From the NCBI GenBank assembly GCA_002413745.1, contig DHXP01000035.1:1-64000 (forward strand): a DNA stretch of 64,000 nt. The letters run 5' to 3'. The position numbers and the translations under genes are program-made. The stretch is from Flavobacterium sp. UBA5153. GTDB lineage: Bacteria > Bacteroidota > Bacteroidia > Flavobacteriales > Flavobacteriaceae. Of this stretch, positions 37,634 to 45,970 are shown in pieces; positions within the stretch are counted from its first letter, which is position 1; each line of letters opens with the position of its first letter. The notes under the pieces were generated by a model. That model was given only the letters and a program-made list of their open reading frames with translations. It was not told the origin of the DNA and did no database searches.

Positions 37634-37667
37634 TAAAAAAAGGGGATTGAAAGAAATCAACCCTCTC
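37634..37667 (-). terminator. Terminator after the M43 metalloprotease gene
   Basis: Minus strand: GGGTTGATT / AATCCCC imperfect stem followed by T7, 20 bp beyond the stop codon. Confidence 0.7.
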
Positions 37668-37687
37668 AAAATTTTTATTGGGTAAAA

Positions 37688-39775
37688 CTATCCTTTGATA
37701 AATTGTAATGTTTTTTTCTGGTCCTCTTTTACAATCATGATGAAATAAACTCCATTGCTTAAAGTGGAAGTATTTATGGATAAATCATTTTCATTCGAAA
37801 CATTTTTCTGACTGATTATTTGACCCAAATAATTATAAATTGTATAGCTGTTTGGTAAACCAAAATTGCGGGATACTTTTATGTTTAAAGTTCCCTTTGT
37901 GGGGTTGGGATAAAGATACATGTCATTTGATGTTTCAAATTTCTCATATGCGAGTGTATTGGTGGTAAAAGAGGTGCTTTCGCTTGAGGTAAAAGAGGCT
38001 CCGGATTTAATGACGGTTAGGCCATCAGTCGATTTGATGTCATAATAGCCACTGCCACTAGTAGTACCACAACAAATTCCGTCACCTGCAGAATCGTTTA
38101 TGGTAAAAGTATAACATTGGTTATTAGCCAATATCCAGTTTTTAGTTAATAGGGCAGGTAAAGTGGCCTTATCTGTGTATGGACCACCACTATATAAAGT
38201 GATTCCAGAGGCGTTTATTAAACTCCAAGTAGTTTCACTTCCAAAATAGTCTTGTTGTAATCTAAACACATAATTGAGAAAGGTATAGTTAGTGGGAGCG
38301 GTTGGGATAATAAAAGTTCCTGATGCGGTATTATTTGTCGTTCTCGGGTCAGTAACGCCATTAACTGTGGCAATACTAACGTTTATGGTTCCATTTGTAG
38401 CTGAATTTATGGTTATCTCAAATGTGGCAGATTTATGGGTCGCTAAATTTCCAGTCCAATTATAAGTAATATTACCCCCGCCATTAATGGAATAATTTAG
38501 CCTTGCCGATGTTAAATTACTTGTGCCTCTATTGTAAATGGTTATCTTCTGAATAGTTTGATTGGGCGCAGCACCACAAATTACAGCCGGGCAACTAGCC
38601 TCAAGTTTTACTTCGGCATCATTGGCAAATAAAGTCATTGGCGAGTTTTTAGTGGAAGTTTTTAGCGTGCTTCTCCTGGCCGCATTATTCATGATGACAA
38701 CTATTCTGTCTTTTTGATTCTGGGTAAAAATATCCATACACAAATCGTCCGTATAATCCATATAATTATCGATCATTTCGTTAACAGGAGGAGTGTCACA
38801 GCTTAAAGGAATTGGTGAAGGGCAACCATAATTTGCATCATGATGAACCGGCGTGTCTGCACAAAAATCATTACCGCAAGTGGAATCGCCCCAAATGTGC
38901 CTTAGTCCCAGCCAATGACCCACCTCATGCGTCATGGTTCTTCCTTTGTCGTATGTCGAATTCAACAAAAAGGTGCCATCATTATAAGCATTACTGCCAA
39001 ATACATTATAGTTGGAAACAACTCCATCAGTGTTAGCGCTTCCCCCCGAAGTATTGAGGCCTGCTAAATAATTAGGATCGGTTGTGGTAAAATTATTGTC
39101 AGGGAATTGGGCATAGCCCAAAAGGGTATTGCCTGTAAATTGAACGGTCCACATATTCATATATTGGGTTGGATCCCAAATGGTTGCCGGTTTTACGGTC
39201 GAATCCACTTCTGTATCTGACCATGATGTTTGACAGAGACTCACACGGTCAATTCCGTTTGTGGGGTTTCCGTTTGGATCTTGTTGTGCAAGAGCAAATT
39301 GAATTTGGGTATCCGCTCCTACAGGGTTTGTGTTATAGCCGGGAGTACCTGCCATTTTTCTATAATCTTGATTCATTACCGTTATCTGGGATTGTACCTG
39401 GGCATCGGTAATGTTTGGTGCCGTACCCACTGCTTGGCCGTTGTGTATAACATGAACAACCACCGGGATGGTTATTATTCCTCCAGATTGAGAAGTGGTT
39501 CGCATGGCGGCGTAACGCCTAATCAATGGAGTTACCCAAGCTTCAAACTGGGCATCAGTCATTCTCTTTGGATTTTTTTCTTGAAGAAACTTCTCATATT
39601 CAGTAGTCGCACACCTGGTATATCCATTTTTTGGATTCACATTTTCTTTCGTTACTGGCTTGCCAAACAAAGTGTTTTTCGTTTGTTTTTTGCCTTGGCC
39701 ATACGCAATGCCAAGAGTAAACAAACAAATCAAAACAAAAATTTTATGGGTAGAAACGGGAGCGATTCTTTTCAT
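37688..39775 (-). CDS. Secreted M43 (pappalysin/cytophagalysin) zinc metalloprotease with T9SS sorting domain
   Basis: 695 residues. Signal peptide MKRIAPVSTHKIFVLICLFTLGIAYG, pro-region to about 100, catalytic domain about 100-370. Zinc site HEVGHWLGLRH at 283-293 (HExxHxxGxxH) and Met-turn in DNYMDYTDD. Cys pairs in STCGNDFCADT and YGCPSPIPLSCDT fit the family. Residues about 390-500 look like a CARDB-type beta domain, then a C2-like region with CYTFTINDSAGDGICC. The end is a type A T9SS tail (LYPNPTKGTLNIKV, LSNGVYFIMI). Extracellular protease. Confidence 0.94.
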   Translation of the reverse strand: MKRIAPVSTHKIFVLICLFTLGIAYGQGKKQTKNTLFGKPVTKENVNPKNGYTRCATTEYEKFLQEKNPKRMTDAQFEAWVTPLIRRYAAMRTTSQSGGIITIPVVVHVIHNGQAVGTAPNITDAQVQSQITVMNQDYRKMAGTPGYNTNPVGADTQIQFALAQQDPNGNPTNGIDRVSLCQTSWSDTEVDSTVKPATIWDPTQYMNMWTVQFTGNTLLGYAQFPDNNFTTTDPNYLAGLNTSGGSANTDGVVSNYNVFGSNAYNDGTFLLNSTYDKGRTMTHEVGHWLGLRHIWGDSTCGNDFCADTPVHHDANYGCPSPIPLSCDTPPVNEMIDNYMDYTDDLCMDIFTQNQKDRIVVIMNNAARRSTLKTSTKNSPMTLFANDAEVKLEASCPAVICGAAPNQTIQKITIYNRGTSNLTSARLNYSINGGGNITYNWTGNLATHKSATFEITINSATNGTINVSIATVNGVTDPRTTNNTASGTFIIPTAPTNYTFLNYVFRLQQDYFGSETTWSLINASGITLYSGGPYTDKATLPALLTKNWILANNQCYTFTINDSAGDGICCGTTSGSGYYDIKSTDGLTVIKSGASFTSSESTSFTTNTLAYEKFETSNDMYLYPNPTKGTLNIKVSRNFGLPNSYTIYNYLGQIISQKNVSNENDLSINTSTLSNGVYFIMIVKEDQKKTLQFIKG

Positions 39776-39818
39776 TTTTAGAAAAATAATTAGTGAAGTT
39801 ACGGATTTTGAAATATCT

Positions 39819-39826
39819 CAAATATA
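39819..39826 (-). promoter_or_regulatory. Putative -7 box for the metalloprotease gene
   Basis: TATATTTG on the minus strand matches TAnnTTTG, 43 nt before the ATG. Confidence 0.45.
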
Positions 39827-39855
39827 AAAAGAAATGAATTTTAAAAAATTGCCTT

Positions 39856-40482
39856 TCATTTTCCGTTAAAAGCGGTCATTGTGTTTTCTAATCCAGCGGT
39901 TCCGAAGGATTTTATGATTTCGGAAGCCAGTTCTAATCGCTCAGGAAGTTTCGCTTTTTCAACTTCATCCCAGTCGCCAAGAACATAATCTACCTGCTTT
40001 CCTTTTTTGAATTCGTCGCTAATACCGAATCTAAAACGGGTGTAATCAGTCGTGTTTAAAATCGAGTGGATACTTTTTAGTCCGTTATGTCCACCATCGC
40101 TTCCTTTTGGTTTGATGCGGATGGTTCCAAAAGACAGATTCAAATCATCAGTAATCACCATTATGTTTTCGAGTGGAATACTCTCCTTGTCCATCCAATA
40201 TTTTACGGCCTTCCCGCTCAGATTCATATAGGTGTTTGGTTTTAAAAGTAAAAAAGTTCTTCCCTTAAATTTGTATTCGGCAAGCGAACCCAGTTTCACG
40301 GTCTCGAAGTTGATTCCTTCTTTTTTGGCAAAGAAATCGACTATTTTAAAACCTATGTTGTGTCGGGTATTTACATATTCGGCGCCAATGTTTCCAAGTC
40401 CTACGATTAAAAATTTCTTCATAAAATCAGTGTTGTCTTCTGTTTTTGTTTTTGAAAACAGTGCGTTTAACCATTTTAGCAT
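39856..40482 (-). CDS. pth: Peptidyl-tRNA hydrolase
   Basis: 208 residues from MLKWLNALFS. Releases tRNA from stalled peptidyl-tRNA. Family motifs: LIVGLGNIGAEYVNTRHNIGF with catalytic His, LKPNTYMNLSG, ITDDLNLSFG and GSDGGHNGLKSI. The core begins at MKKFLIVGLG (start at 40422, 188 residues), so the first 20 residues are an optional basic extension. An in-frame ATG at 40506 is excluded because it lies above a TACTTTTG -7 box (40494-40487). That box sits 4 nt from the chosen ATG, so translation may begin there without a leader, or at 40422 with a 60-nt leader. Confidence 0.95.
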   Translation of the reverse strand: MLKWLNALFSKTKTEDNTDFMKKFLIVGLGNIGAEYVNTRHNIGFKIVDFFAKKEGINFETVKLGSLAEYKFKGRTFLLLKPNTYMNLSGKAVKYWMDKESIPLENIMVITDDLNLSFGTIRIKPKGSDGGHNGLKSIHSILNTTDYTRFRFGISDEFKKGKQVDYVLGDWDEVEKAKLPERLELASEIIKSFGTAGLENTMTAFNGK

Positions 40483-40486
40483 ATTG

Positions 40487-40494
40487 CAAAAGTA
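40487..40494 (-). promoter_or_regulatory. Putative -7 box for pth
   Basis: TACTTTTG on the minus strand (TAnnTTTG), ending 4 nt before the ATG at 40482. Confidence 0.5.
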
Positions 40495-40574
40495 GTGTAA
40501 TTGCACAATTATACCATTTTAGTTTAGATTTTACTGGAATAGATTTTTGTAAATTGTTTGTTTGCTGCGAATTG

Positions 40575-40650
40575 TTTGTCATTTCGACGCAGGAGAAATC
40601 ACATTTGTTGCTCCCGTTATGTGATTTCTCCCGATGGTCGAAATGACAAA
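40575..40650. repeat. 76-bp dispersed palindrome between rplY and pth
   Basis: Perfect 14-bp outer arms (TTTGTCATTTCGAC, 40575-40588, inverted at 40637-40650) and perfect 12-bp inner arms (GGAGAAATCACA, 40592-40603, inverted at 40620-40631) around a short loop. This is a long cruciform or hairpin. The gap 40507-40831 holds this, the next repeat and a terminator, but no gene. Confidence 0.85.
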
Positions 40651-40670
40651 TTAAAAAGAGTGTTTGTTTT

Positions 40671-40755
40671 TTAGCCCTGATGGAAGTGGCATCCTTTTGT
40701 TCTGGAGTTCAGAACAAAAGATAGAACGTACAGCAGGAGCAGAGGTTCTTTAGAT
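40671..40755. repeat. Dispersed repeat with constant boxes around a variable hairpin
   Basis: Left box TTAGCCCTGATGGAAG...GGCATCC (40671-40694), central hairpin TTTTGTTCTG / CAGAACAAAA, then GATAGAACGTACAGCAGGAGC. The left box matches the inverted element at 26180-26203, but that copy has a different central hairpin. Confidence 0.7.
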
Positions 40756-40780
40756 CGCGAATCGCGGTGCTTCATAAAAC

Positions 40781-40814
40781 AAAAAAGCACCAGTTTTACA
40801 ACTGATGCTTTCTT
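40781..40814 (-). terminator. Terminator after rplY
   Basis: Minus strand: AAAGCATCAGTT / AACTGGTGCTTT with one wobble and a T6 tail, 18 bp after the stop. Confidence 0.85.
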
Positions 40815-40831
40815 AAATTCTTGAAAAAATA

Positions 40832-41443
40832 TTATTTTTTCTTTCCTTTTACAGGAGCTTTTGCTGCTTTTGCTGCTTCTTGGGCCGCTTTCATTGCTGC
40901 ACGAGAAATTCTTACTTGACAAACAACAGTGTTGTCTGGGTGCATCAATTTGTATTTGTCAGAAACAAGTTTCGTTACATACAATTTGTTCCCCATTTCA
41001 AGTGGAGTAATGTCGGCTTCAATAAAATCCGGAAGATTTTTTGGCAACGCTTTTACTTTTAATCTACGTGTGTTCAAACGTAAATCACCACCTCCAAGAA
41101 CACCTTTTGATGTTCCAACGATTTTCACGGGAACTTCCATAGTGATTTCTTTGTCATCAAATAATTGAAAGAAGTCAATATGTAAAATTTTGTCAGACAC
41201 AGGATGAACCTGAATGTCTTGTAAAACAGCATTGAATGATTTTCCTTCACCAAGTTCAATCACAACTGTGTGTGCGTTTGGAGTGTAAACCAAGGTTTTG
41301 AATGCTTTTTCGTCCGCTGAAAAATGTACTGCTTGATTTCCTCCGTATAACACGCAAGGAACCGCTCCAGCATTACGTAAGGCTTTAGTCGCAACTTTGC
41401 CCACGCTTTCTCTTTCTGATCCTTTAATTGTAATCGATTTCAT
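40832..41443 (-). CDS. rplY: 50S ribosomal protein L25 / general stress protein Ctc
   Basis: 203 residues. The long CTC form of L25, which binds 5S rRNA. The N-terminal L25 domain ([48 protein letters not shown]) is followed by the beta C-terminal domain ([34 protein letters not shown]) and a Lys/Ala-rich tail. The gene order prs-rplY-pth on one strand is common in bacteria and supports all three calls. The 137-bp gap upstream contains a short dispersed box and an ATTTCAAT/ATTGAAAT inverted repeat. Confidence 0.96.
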   Translation of the reverse strand: MKSITIKGSERESVGKVATKALRNAGAVPCVLYGGNQAVHFSADEKAFKTLVYTPNAHTVVIELGEGKSFNAVLQDIQVHPVSDKILHIDFFQLFDDKEITMEVPVKIVGTSKGVLGGGDLRLNTRRLKVKALPKNLPDFIEADITPLEMGNKLYVTKLVSDKYKLMHPDNTVVCQVRISRAAMKAAQEAAKAAKAPVKGKKK

Positions 41444-41546
41444 TGTAAAAAAATATAGTTAATAAATAATAAATTACTGTTTAATAAATGGCAATTTCAA
41501 TTTCAAACATTGAAATTTAAAAATCGTTGCGCCTTTGTGCCTTTAC

Positions 41547-41570
41547 TTCGTCAGTTCGCTGACGCTCGTG
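41547..41570. repeat. Dispersed box between prs and rplY
   Basis: TTCGTCAGTTCG followed by CTGACGCTCG; third copy of the box at 26122 and 30631. It contains a GTCAG-TTCG-CTGAC hairpin. Confidence 0.6.
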
Positions 41571-41580
41571 GTGGCAAAAC

Positions 41581-42522
41581 CTACATCAAAAACTTCCCGC
41601 TTATGGAATTGTTGTGATGCACCATGTGCATTACTTCTGCAAAAAGAGGTGCACAACTCACCACTCTTATTTTGTTTGATTCCTTCTTTAACGGAATAGA
41701 ATCTGAAACTATTAATTCGAGTAATTTCGAATTTTCTATTTTTTCGTAGGCATCACCTGATAAAATGGCGTGGGTACAAATCGCTCTTACGCTCAATGCT
41801 CCTTTTTCGATCATTAAATCTGCAGCTTTCGCCAATGTGCCTCCAGTGTCAATCATATCGTCAACCAAAATTACATTTCTGCCTTTCACATCGCCAATCA
41901 GCTCCATCGTATCAATGATGTTGGCTTCTTTTCGTTGCTTGTAGCATATCACCACATCGGATTCTAAAAACTTTGAATAGGCATACGCTCTTTTAGAACC
42001 TCCCATATCCGGAGATGCAATAGTTAAATTTTCTAAATTTAAACTTTCTACATAAGGCAAAAATATTGTCGATGCGAAAAGATGATCTACCGGTTTTTCA
42101 AAGAATCCTTGAATTTGATCGGCATGCAAATCCATTGTCATTACTCGGGTTGCACCCGCAGCATCTAATAAATTGGCTACCAATTTGGCTCCAATCGGAA
42201 CTCTTGGTTTGTCTTTTCTATCCTGTCTTGCCCAACCAAAGTATGGTATTACTGCTGTTATGTGTCTTGCTGAAGCCCGTTTTGCAGCATCTATCATCAG
42301 TAGCAATTCCATCAAATTATCGGCATTTGGAAAAGTGGAACAAACAATAAATACGCGTAAACCCCTGATAGATTCCTCATAAGATGGTTGAAATTCTCCA
42401 TCACTATATTTTGACATAGTAACCTTGCCTAATGGAATCCCATATTCCTTGGATATTTTTTCAGCGAGATAAACACTTTGTGAACACGCAAAAATTTTAG
42501 CTTCTGGCTCTAAGTGTGACAT
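41581..42522 (-). CDS. prs: Ribose-phosphate pyrophosphokinase
   Basis: 313 residues. Makes PRPP from ribose-5-phosphate and ATP. Motifs: KYSDGEFQPSYEESIRG (FSDGE class), YFGWARQDRKDKPRVPI, MDLHADQIQGFF, and the PRPP loop VILVDDMIDTGGTL. Normal length. The minus-strand box TAAATTTG at 42648-42641 would give a leader of about 110 nt. Confidence 0.97.
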   Translation of the reverse strand: MSHLEPEAKIFACSQSVYLAEKISKEYGIPLGKVTMSKYSDGEFQPSYEESIRGLRVFIVCSTFPNADNLMELLLMIDAAKRASARHITAVIPYFGWARQDRKDKPRVPIGAKLVANLLDAAGATRVMTMDLHADQIQGFFEKPVDHLFASTIFLPYVESLNLENLTIASPDMGGSKRAYAYSKFLESDVVICYKQRKEANIIDTMELIGDVKGRNVILVDDMIDTGGTLAKAADLMIEKGALSVRAICTHAILSGDAYEKIENSKLLELIVSDSIPLKKESNKIRVVSCAPLFAEVMHMVHHNNSISGKFLM

Positions 42523-42640
42523 TTAGTATGTTGTTTTTATTCCGCTACGCACCATACAATTCGGCTTTGTTATTTGTCTTAGCTTTATGATGTATGCGCC
42601 TCGGGTGTAGTTAGTTAGTGTGTTTCGTTTTACCGAGGTG

Positions 42641-42648
42641 CAAATTTA
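42641..42648 (-). promoter_or_regulatory. Putative -7 box for prs
   Basis: TAAATTTG on the minus strand matches TAnnTTTG, 118 nt before the prs ATG. On the other strand, TACATTTG at 42715-42722 may serve tRNA-Leu. Confidence 0.4.
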
Positions 42649-42809
42649 GGAATAAAATCGAACTCTGAAAGGAAAATTTCGTGTATTTTTAATAGAATTT
42701 TTAATATTATTTTTTACATTTGCACCGTGTTAAAGGAATCGATGGTTGATTTATAACAATCTCCTCTTTTATTGCGTTGAAATAATTGTTTTTATTTCAT
42801 GTCTGCTAA

Positions 42810-42889
42810 GCCCGGATGGCGGAATTGGTAGACGCGCTGGTCTCAAACACCTGTGGGAAACCGTGCCGGTTCGACTCCGGCTCCGGGTA
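42810..42889 (+). tRNA. tRNA-Leu (CAA)
   Basis: 80 nt. Acceptor stem GCCCGGA / TCCGGGT (first pair G-U), D arm GCG/CGC with GAATTGGTAGA loop, anticodon loop CTCAAAC giving anticodon CAA, a type II variable arm, T arm GCCGG-TTCGACT-CCGGC, discriminator A. CCA is not encoded. The anticodon stem has one U-U mismatch (CTGGT / ACCTG). A strong terminator follows directly. Confidence 0.95.
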
Positions 42890-42890
42890 C

Positions 42891-42920
42891 AAAAACCGCT
42901 TCGAAAGAAGCGGTTTTTTT
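42891..42920 (+). terminator. Terminator after tRNA-Leu
   Basis: AAAACCGCTT-CGAAAG-AAGCGGTTTT with T7, starting 2 nt after the mature tRNA. Confidence 0.92.
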
Positions 42921-43040
42921 GGTTTTACATCGCAACGAATTCCAGTGTAGTTTGTTTTTGTTTGCTCTCGATTGTGGGTACGGAATGCAATTCCGCGCTA
43001 TCAAATTAGAGATATATCCGCGCGGTCGGGTTAATTGTTT

Positions 43041-43361
43041 TTAACTTTCTTTCACTTGCAAAGTCAATCCCAATGCATTGATAATTTGTACAAAATTTGA
43101 AATTTGCAAATCGGTTTTACCTTGTTCAATTTTGGCAATATAGGCGCGTTCTTTGCCTATTTGGTCAGCGAGTTGCTGTTGGGTAAGATGTTTTTCTTTG
43201 CGTTTTTCTTTTATTAATTCGCCATAGTAAAAAGACAATGCGTTTTTTGAAAACTCTTCTCTTTCAGGTGTTCCTTGTTTGCCGTATTGTTCGTCTAAAT
43301 AGTCGTTGACTGTGTGCAGCTCCCTTTTTATTCTTTCTAAATCTAATTTTGGTCTAGCCAT
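43041..43361 (-). CDS. HigA-like antitoxin, XRE family
   Basis: 106 residues. A helical N-terminal segment (residues 1-45) precedes an HTH_3/Cro-C1 domain, LIKEKRKEKHLTQQQLADQIGKE...KIEQGKTDLQISNF (residues about 50-100). As the second gene of the pair it should bind the toxin and repress the shared promoter. The toxin gene overlaps it by 19 bp, so they are translationally coupled. The toxin-first order is typical of higBA modules. First gene of the accessory stretch after tRNA-Leu. Confidence 0.85.
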   Translation of the reverse strand: MARPKLDLERIKRELHTVNDYLDEQYGKQGTPEREEFSKNALSFYYGELIKEKRKEKHLTQQQLADQIGKERAYIAKIEQGKTDLQISNFVQIINALGLTLQVKES

Positions 43362-43681
43362 TGTATTAAAATTTTAGTTGCTATTTTTATTTGTTTGTCG
43401 TAATCCTTTGTCGATTTTTTCATAAATCCGTTGAGTAACAAAATGTTTTTACTTTGGTTTATGTTATCGTTGTCTATTGCAAAAACGATAATTCGATATT
43501 CATTTTTTACTTGTATTCGTACTTCGTAAAATTCGGTATTGGTTAATTTCTTTGCTACTTTGGTATTTATTACGGGTTGCGTTGTTAAAATTTCAGATAA
43601 ATAGGATATTTTTTCTTTTGTTGAATGGTCTAAACTTTCTAAAAACGATGTAAATTCGGGTGTGATAAATAATGTTCTCAT
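43343..43681 (-). CDS. HigB/RelE-type toxin (phage Gp49-like family)
   Basis: 112 residues. The HigB/Gp49-like pattern is visible: LESLDHSTKEKISYLSEIL, KKLTNTEFYEVRIQVKNEYRIIVFAIDN, LLLNGFMKKSTKDYDKQI. Such toxins are ribosome-dependent mRNA endonucleases. The gene precedes and overlaps its antitoxin gene. A TACATTTG -7 box lies on the minus strand at 43703-43696, 14 nt before the ATG. Confidence 0.87.
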   Translation of the reverse strand: MRTLFITPEFTSFLESLDHSTKEKISYLSEILTTQPVINTKVAKKLTNTEFYEVRIQVKNEYRIIVFAIDNDNINQSKNILLLNGFMKKSTKDYDKQIKIATKILIQWLDQN

Positions 43682-43695
43682 TGGTTAATCTTTTG

Positions 43696-43703
43696 CAAAT
43701 GTA
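43696..43703 (-). promoter_or_regulatory. Putative -7 box of the HigBA-type module
   Basis: TACATTTG (TAnnTTTG) on the minus strand, 14 nt before the toxin start codon. Confidence 0.5.
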
Positions 43704-43856
43704 ATTAATTTGTTACTAAATAACTAATTATTATTGACGCAACGTTTTTATTAGTTTAATTTGTGGTTGTTTTAATCTAAAATTACAATTATGCTCTTTA
43801 AAATTATTGGAAACTAGTCAAATATACTAAATGCCATAATACATTTTACTGTTTCA

Positions 43857-44297
43857 TCACACCTTCTTTATCACATAAGTCACGATTCCCCAAATGACCA
43901 ATTCGTTTTCTTCGGTGATTTTTATGGGAGAATAATTGGAGTTTTCTGGCATAAGGTACAAGCAGTCTTTTTCTTTTTGAATGCGCTTCACGGTAAATTC
44001 GCCGTCGATAAAGCAAATGGCGATTTTGTTGTTTTGAGGTTCCAGGCTTCGATCCACCACGAGTACGTCTTTGTCGTTGATGCCGGCGTCAATCATCGAA
44101 TTTCCTTTGACTTTGATGTAGAAAGTTGCCAAAGGATTCTCGCTTAATTCGGTATTCAAATCGATATTAGTTTCCATAAAATCAGCCGCAGGTGAGGGAA
44201 ATCCCGCCGAAACGCCTTCTTTTATGAAAGGAATTCGGAGTTTACTTTCTAAATCAGGATGAAAAAAAGTTAGTTTTTGATCTTTATTTATATGCAT
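43857..44297 (-). CDS. umuD: UmuD-like translesion polymerase accessory protein (S24 peptidase)
   Basis: 146 residues. The LexA/UmuD peptidase fold: self-cleavage site Ala31-Gly32 (VSAGFPSPA), catalytic Ser67 in KGNSMIDAGI, catalytic Lys104 in FTVKRI. After RecA-stimulated cleavage the shortened form would join UmuC as polymerase V. It is the downstream gene of the pair: the umuC stop overlaps its start by 10 bp, the reverse of the E. coli umuDC order. No separate LexA is in the window. Confidence 0.93.
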   Translation of the reverse strand: MHINKDQKLTFFHPDLESKLRIPFIKEGVSAGFPSPAADFMETNIDLNTELSENPLATFYIKVKGNSMIDAGINDKDVLVVDRSLEPQNNKIAICFIDGEFTVKRIQKEKDCLYLMPENSNYSPIKITEENELVIWGIVTYVIKKV

Positions 44298-45562
44298 CGT
44301 ATTTCGAGAATATCTTTAAAATTAGTGGTGTATTTTGGCGATAGATGATTCTGGTTCATATCCCAGGTCAGGTTTAAGTTTTGCGTGGCCAATTTCACTT
44401 TTTTGTCGCCAATTTTGTTGTTTAGTTTATCCATAACTTGCATCAAAGCCAAATGTTTTGGGTTTTCTTCCTCAAACAATTGCAATTGTTTTTTGTTTTC
44501 GTCTATGAGTTCGGTGACAATAACGCCTGCTTTTTTGAACTTTAGGTTTTCATTTCCTTTGTGCAGTTTTTTCAACATATCGATTGCCGTGTTCGAAATA
44601 GTCAGGGTCGAATTCGTGGCAAAAGGCAGCGTAACCGCCATATTAAAATAATATTTCGAGGTTTGAATCGTATGTTTATCAATCACCAACATCACAATAA
44701 TCGTATGACAACAGGATTTTTGTTTCCGTAATTTCTCCGCACAAACCGAAGCAAATGTTGCCACGCGTTCCCGTAACAAGTCAAAATCAGAAATTTGTTT
44801 GGGGAAACTTCTGGTGGTGGCGATACTTTTCTTTTGGTCGACAACGGGTTCTAAATCTAAAACTGATTTTCCCTCCAGTTCATATTTCAACCGCATTCCC
44901 ACAACGCCCATTTCTTTCTTGATCCAAGCTTCGTATTGAGGTTGAACAAAATCGAAAGCCGTTTTGATATTTTTCAACTTCATTTTTTTATTCATTCGAT
45001 AGCCAATGCCCCAAACATCTTCAATCTTGGTCCATTTCAGGGCTTTGATGCGTTTTTCTTCGGTGTCAATTACATAAACACCTTGCGTTCTGTCTTGGAA
45101 TTTCTTGGCAATTTTGTTGGCAACTTTCGACAAAGCTTTGGTTTCGGCAAAGCCAATGCAAACCGGAATTCCGACCCATTTTTGCACACGGGTTTTCATT
45201 TGGATTCCATAATTATGATAATCTGAAATGGTCAAACCATCAAAATTCAGGAAGGCTTCGTCAATGCTGTAGATTTCCAGATTAGGTGTAAACTGACCCA
45301 AAATCGACATCACTCGATTGCTCAAATCCCCGTAAAGTGGATAATTGGAAGAAAATAATTTCACGTTTTTTTCTCGTACCAATTCCTTGATTTGAAATGC
45401 CGGAGCGCCCATTGGAACGCCAACAGCCTTGGCTTCGTTGCTTCTCGAAATTACGCAGCCGTCGTTGTTTGATAAAATCGCGACAGGTTTTCCGTTGAAT
45501 TTCGGTTGAAAAACACGTTCGCAGGAGGCGTAAAAATTATTGCAATCGACTAATGCGTACAT
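44288..45562 (-). CDS. umuC: UmuC-like Y-family DNA polymerase (pol V catalytic subunit)
   Basis: 424 residues. Palm motifs LVDCNNFYASCE (metal-binding Asp6) and YSIDEAF (Asp101, Glu102). GIPVCIGFAETKALSKVANKIAK is the Y-family fingers block. EDVWGIGYRMNKKMK is a helix-hairpin-helix, and the little-finger domain and a UmuC-specific tail (ALMQVMDKLNN) follow. Error-prone translesion synthesis. It precedes umuD with a 10-bp overlap. A TGTAA-AA-TTACA palindrome sits 2 nt upstream of the ATG and may be an operator. Confidence 0.95.
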   Translation of the reverse strand: MYALVDCNNFYASCERVFQPKFNGKPVAILSNNDGCVISRSNEAKAVGVPMGAPAFQIKELVREKNVKLFSSNYPLYGDLSNRVMSILGQFTPNLEIYSIDEAFLNFDGLTISDYHNYGIQMKTRVQKWVGIPVCIGFAETKALSKVANKIAKKFQDRTQGVYVIDTEEKRIKALKWTKIEDVWGIGYRMNKKMKLKNIKTAFDFVQPQYEAWIKKEMGVVGMRLKYELEGKSVLDLEPVVDQKKSIATTRSFPKQISDFDLLRERVATFASVCAEKLRKQKSCCHTIIVMLVIDKHTIQTSKYYFNMAVTLPFATNSTLTISNTAIDMLKKLHKGNENLKFKKAGVIVTELIDENKKQLQLFEEENPKHLALMQVMDKLNNKIGDKKVKLATQNLNLTWDMNQNHLSPKYTTNFKDILEIRCI

Positions 45563-45564
45563 CG

Positions 45565-45576
45565 TGTAAAATTACA
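45565..45576. promoter_or_regulatory. Candidate operator at the umuC start codon
   Basis: TGTAA-AA-TTACA inverted repeat, 2 nt upstream of the umuC ATG on the minus strand. It is in the right place for a repressor site, but no binding protein is identified. Confidence 0.35.
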
Positions 45577-45634
45577 GAATAGCCGATCATTGTGGTGTGG
45601 ATAAAAAGTTAATTTTGGGGATTGTTGATAAAAA

Positions 45635-45970
45635 TTAATCGACTTTAATATTTCTTGATTTCTTGATGGATTTTGGAGAACGACTGCCGTGAAAAGCTCT
45701 CAAAACTTCTATTCTATGGGGCGTAATTCTATAAATGATGAGGTAGGAACCAAAAATTATATTCCGGTATATTTTAGATTTGGTCTCCAGATGACGACAT
45801 TCTGGATGAAGTAAATAGTGAGATTCGAGATTACGAGTGACGAATACTATTTCATCGAAAAACGACAATGCCGCTTTTTCGCTGAAAGTTGCTTCTCCAT
45901 ATTCAAAAATATCTTGAATATCTTTATAATAATAAACGGATTTGACTACTTTTTTCTTTGTAATCTCCAT
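45635..45970 (-). CDS. RelE/ParE-family toxin
   Basis: 111 residues. ParE-like fold: YKDIQDIFEYGEATFSEKAALSFFDEI helices, then the strand block SKIYRNIIFGSYLIIYRITPHRIEVLRAFHGSRSP, the usual ParE C-terminal signature. ParE toxins poison gyrase and RelE toxins cut mRNA; sequence alone does not separate them here. Its start overlaps the upstream 54-residue gene by 25 bp, the usual antitoxin-first arrangement. Confidence 0.85.
   Translation of the reverse strand: MEITKKKVVKSVYYYKDIQDIFEYGEATFSEKAALSFFDEIVFVTRNLESHYLLHPECRHLETKSKIYRNIIFGSYLIIYRITPHRIEVLRAFHGSRSPKSIKKSRNIKVD

Noticed and set aside
42810-42920. Integration of an island at tRNA-Leu
   Set aside because: No integrase gene and no second copy of the tRNA 3' end found by eye up to 52.7 kb.
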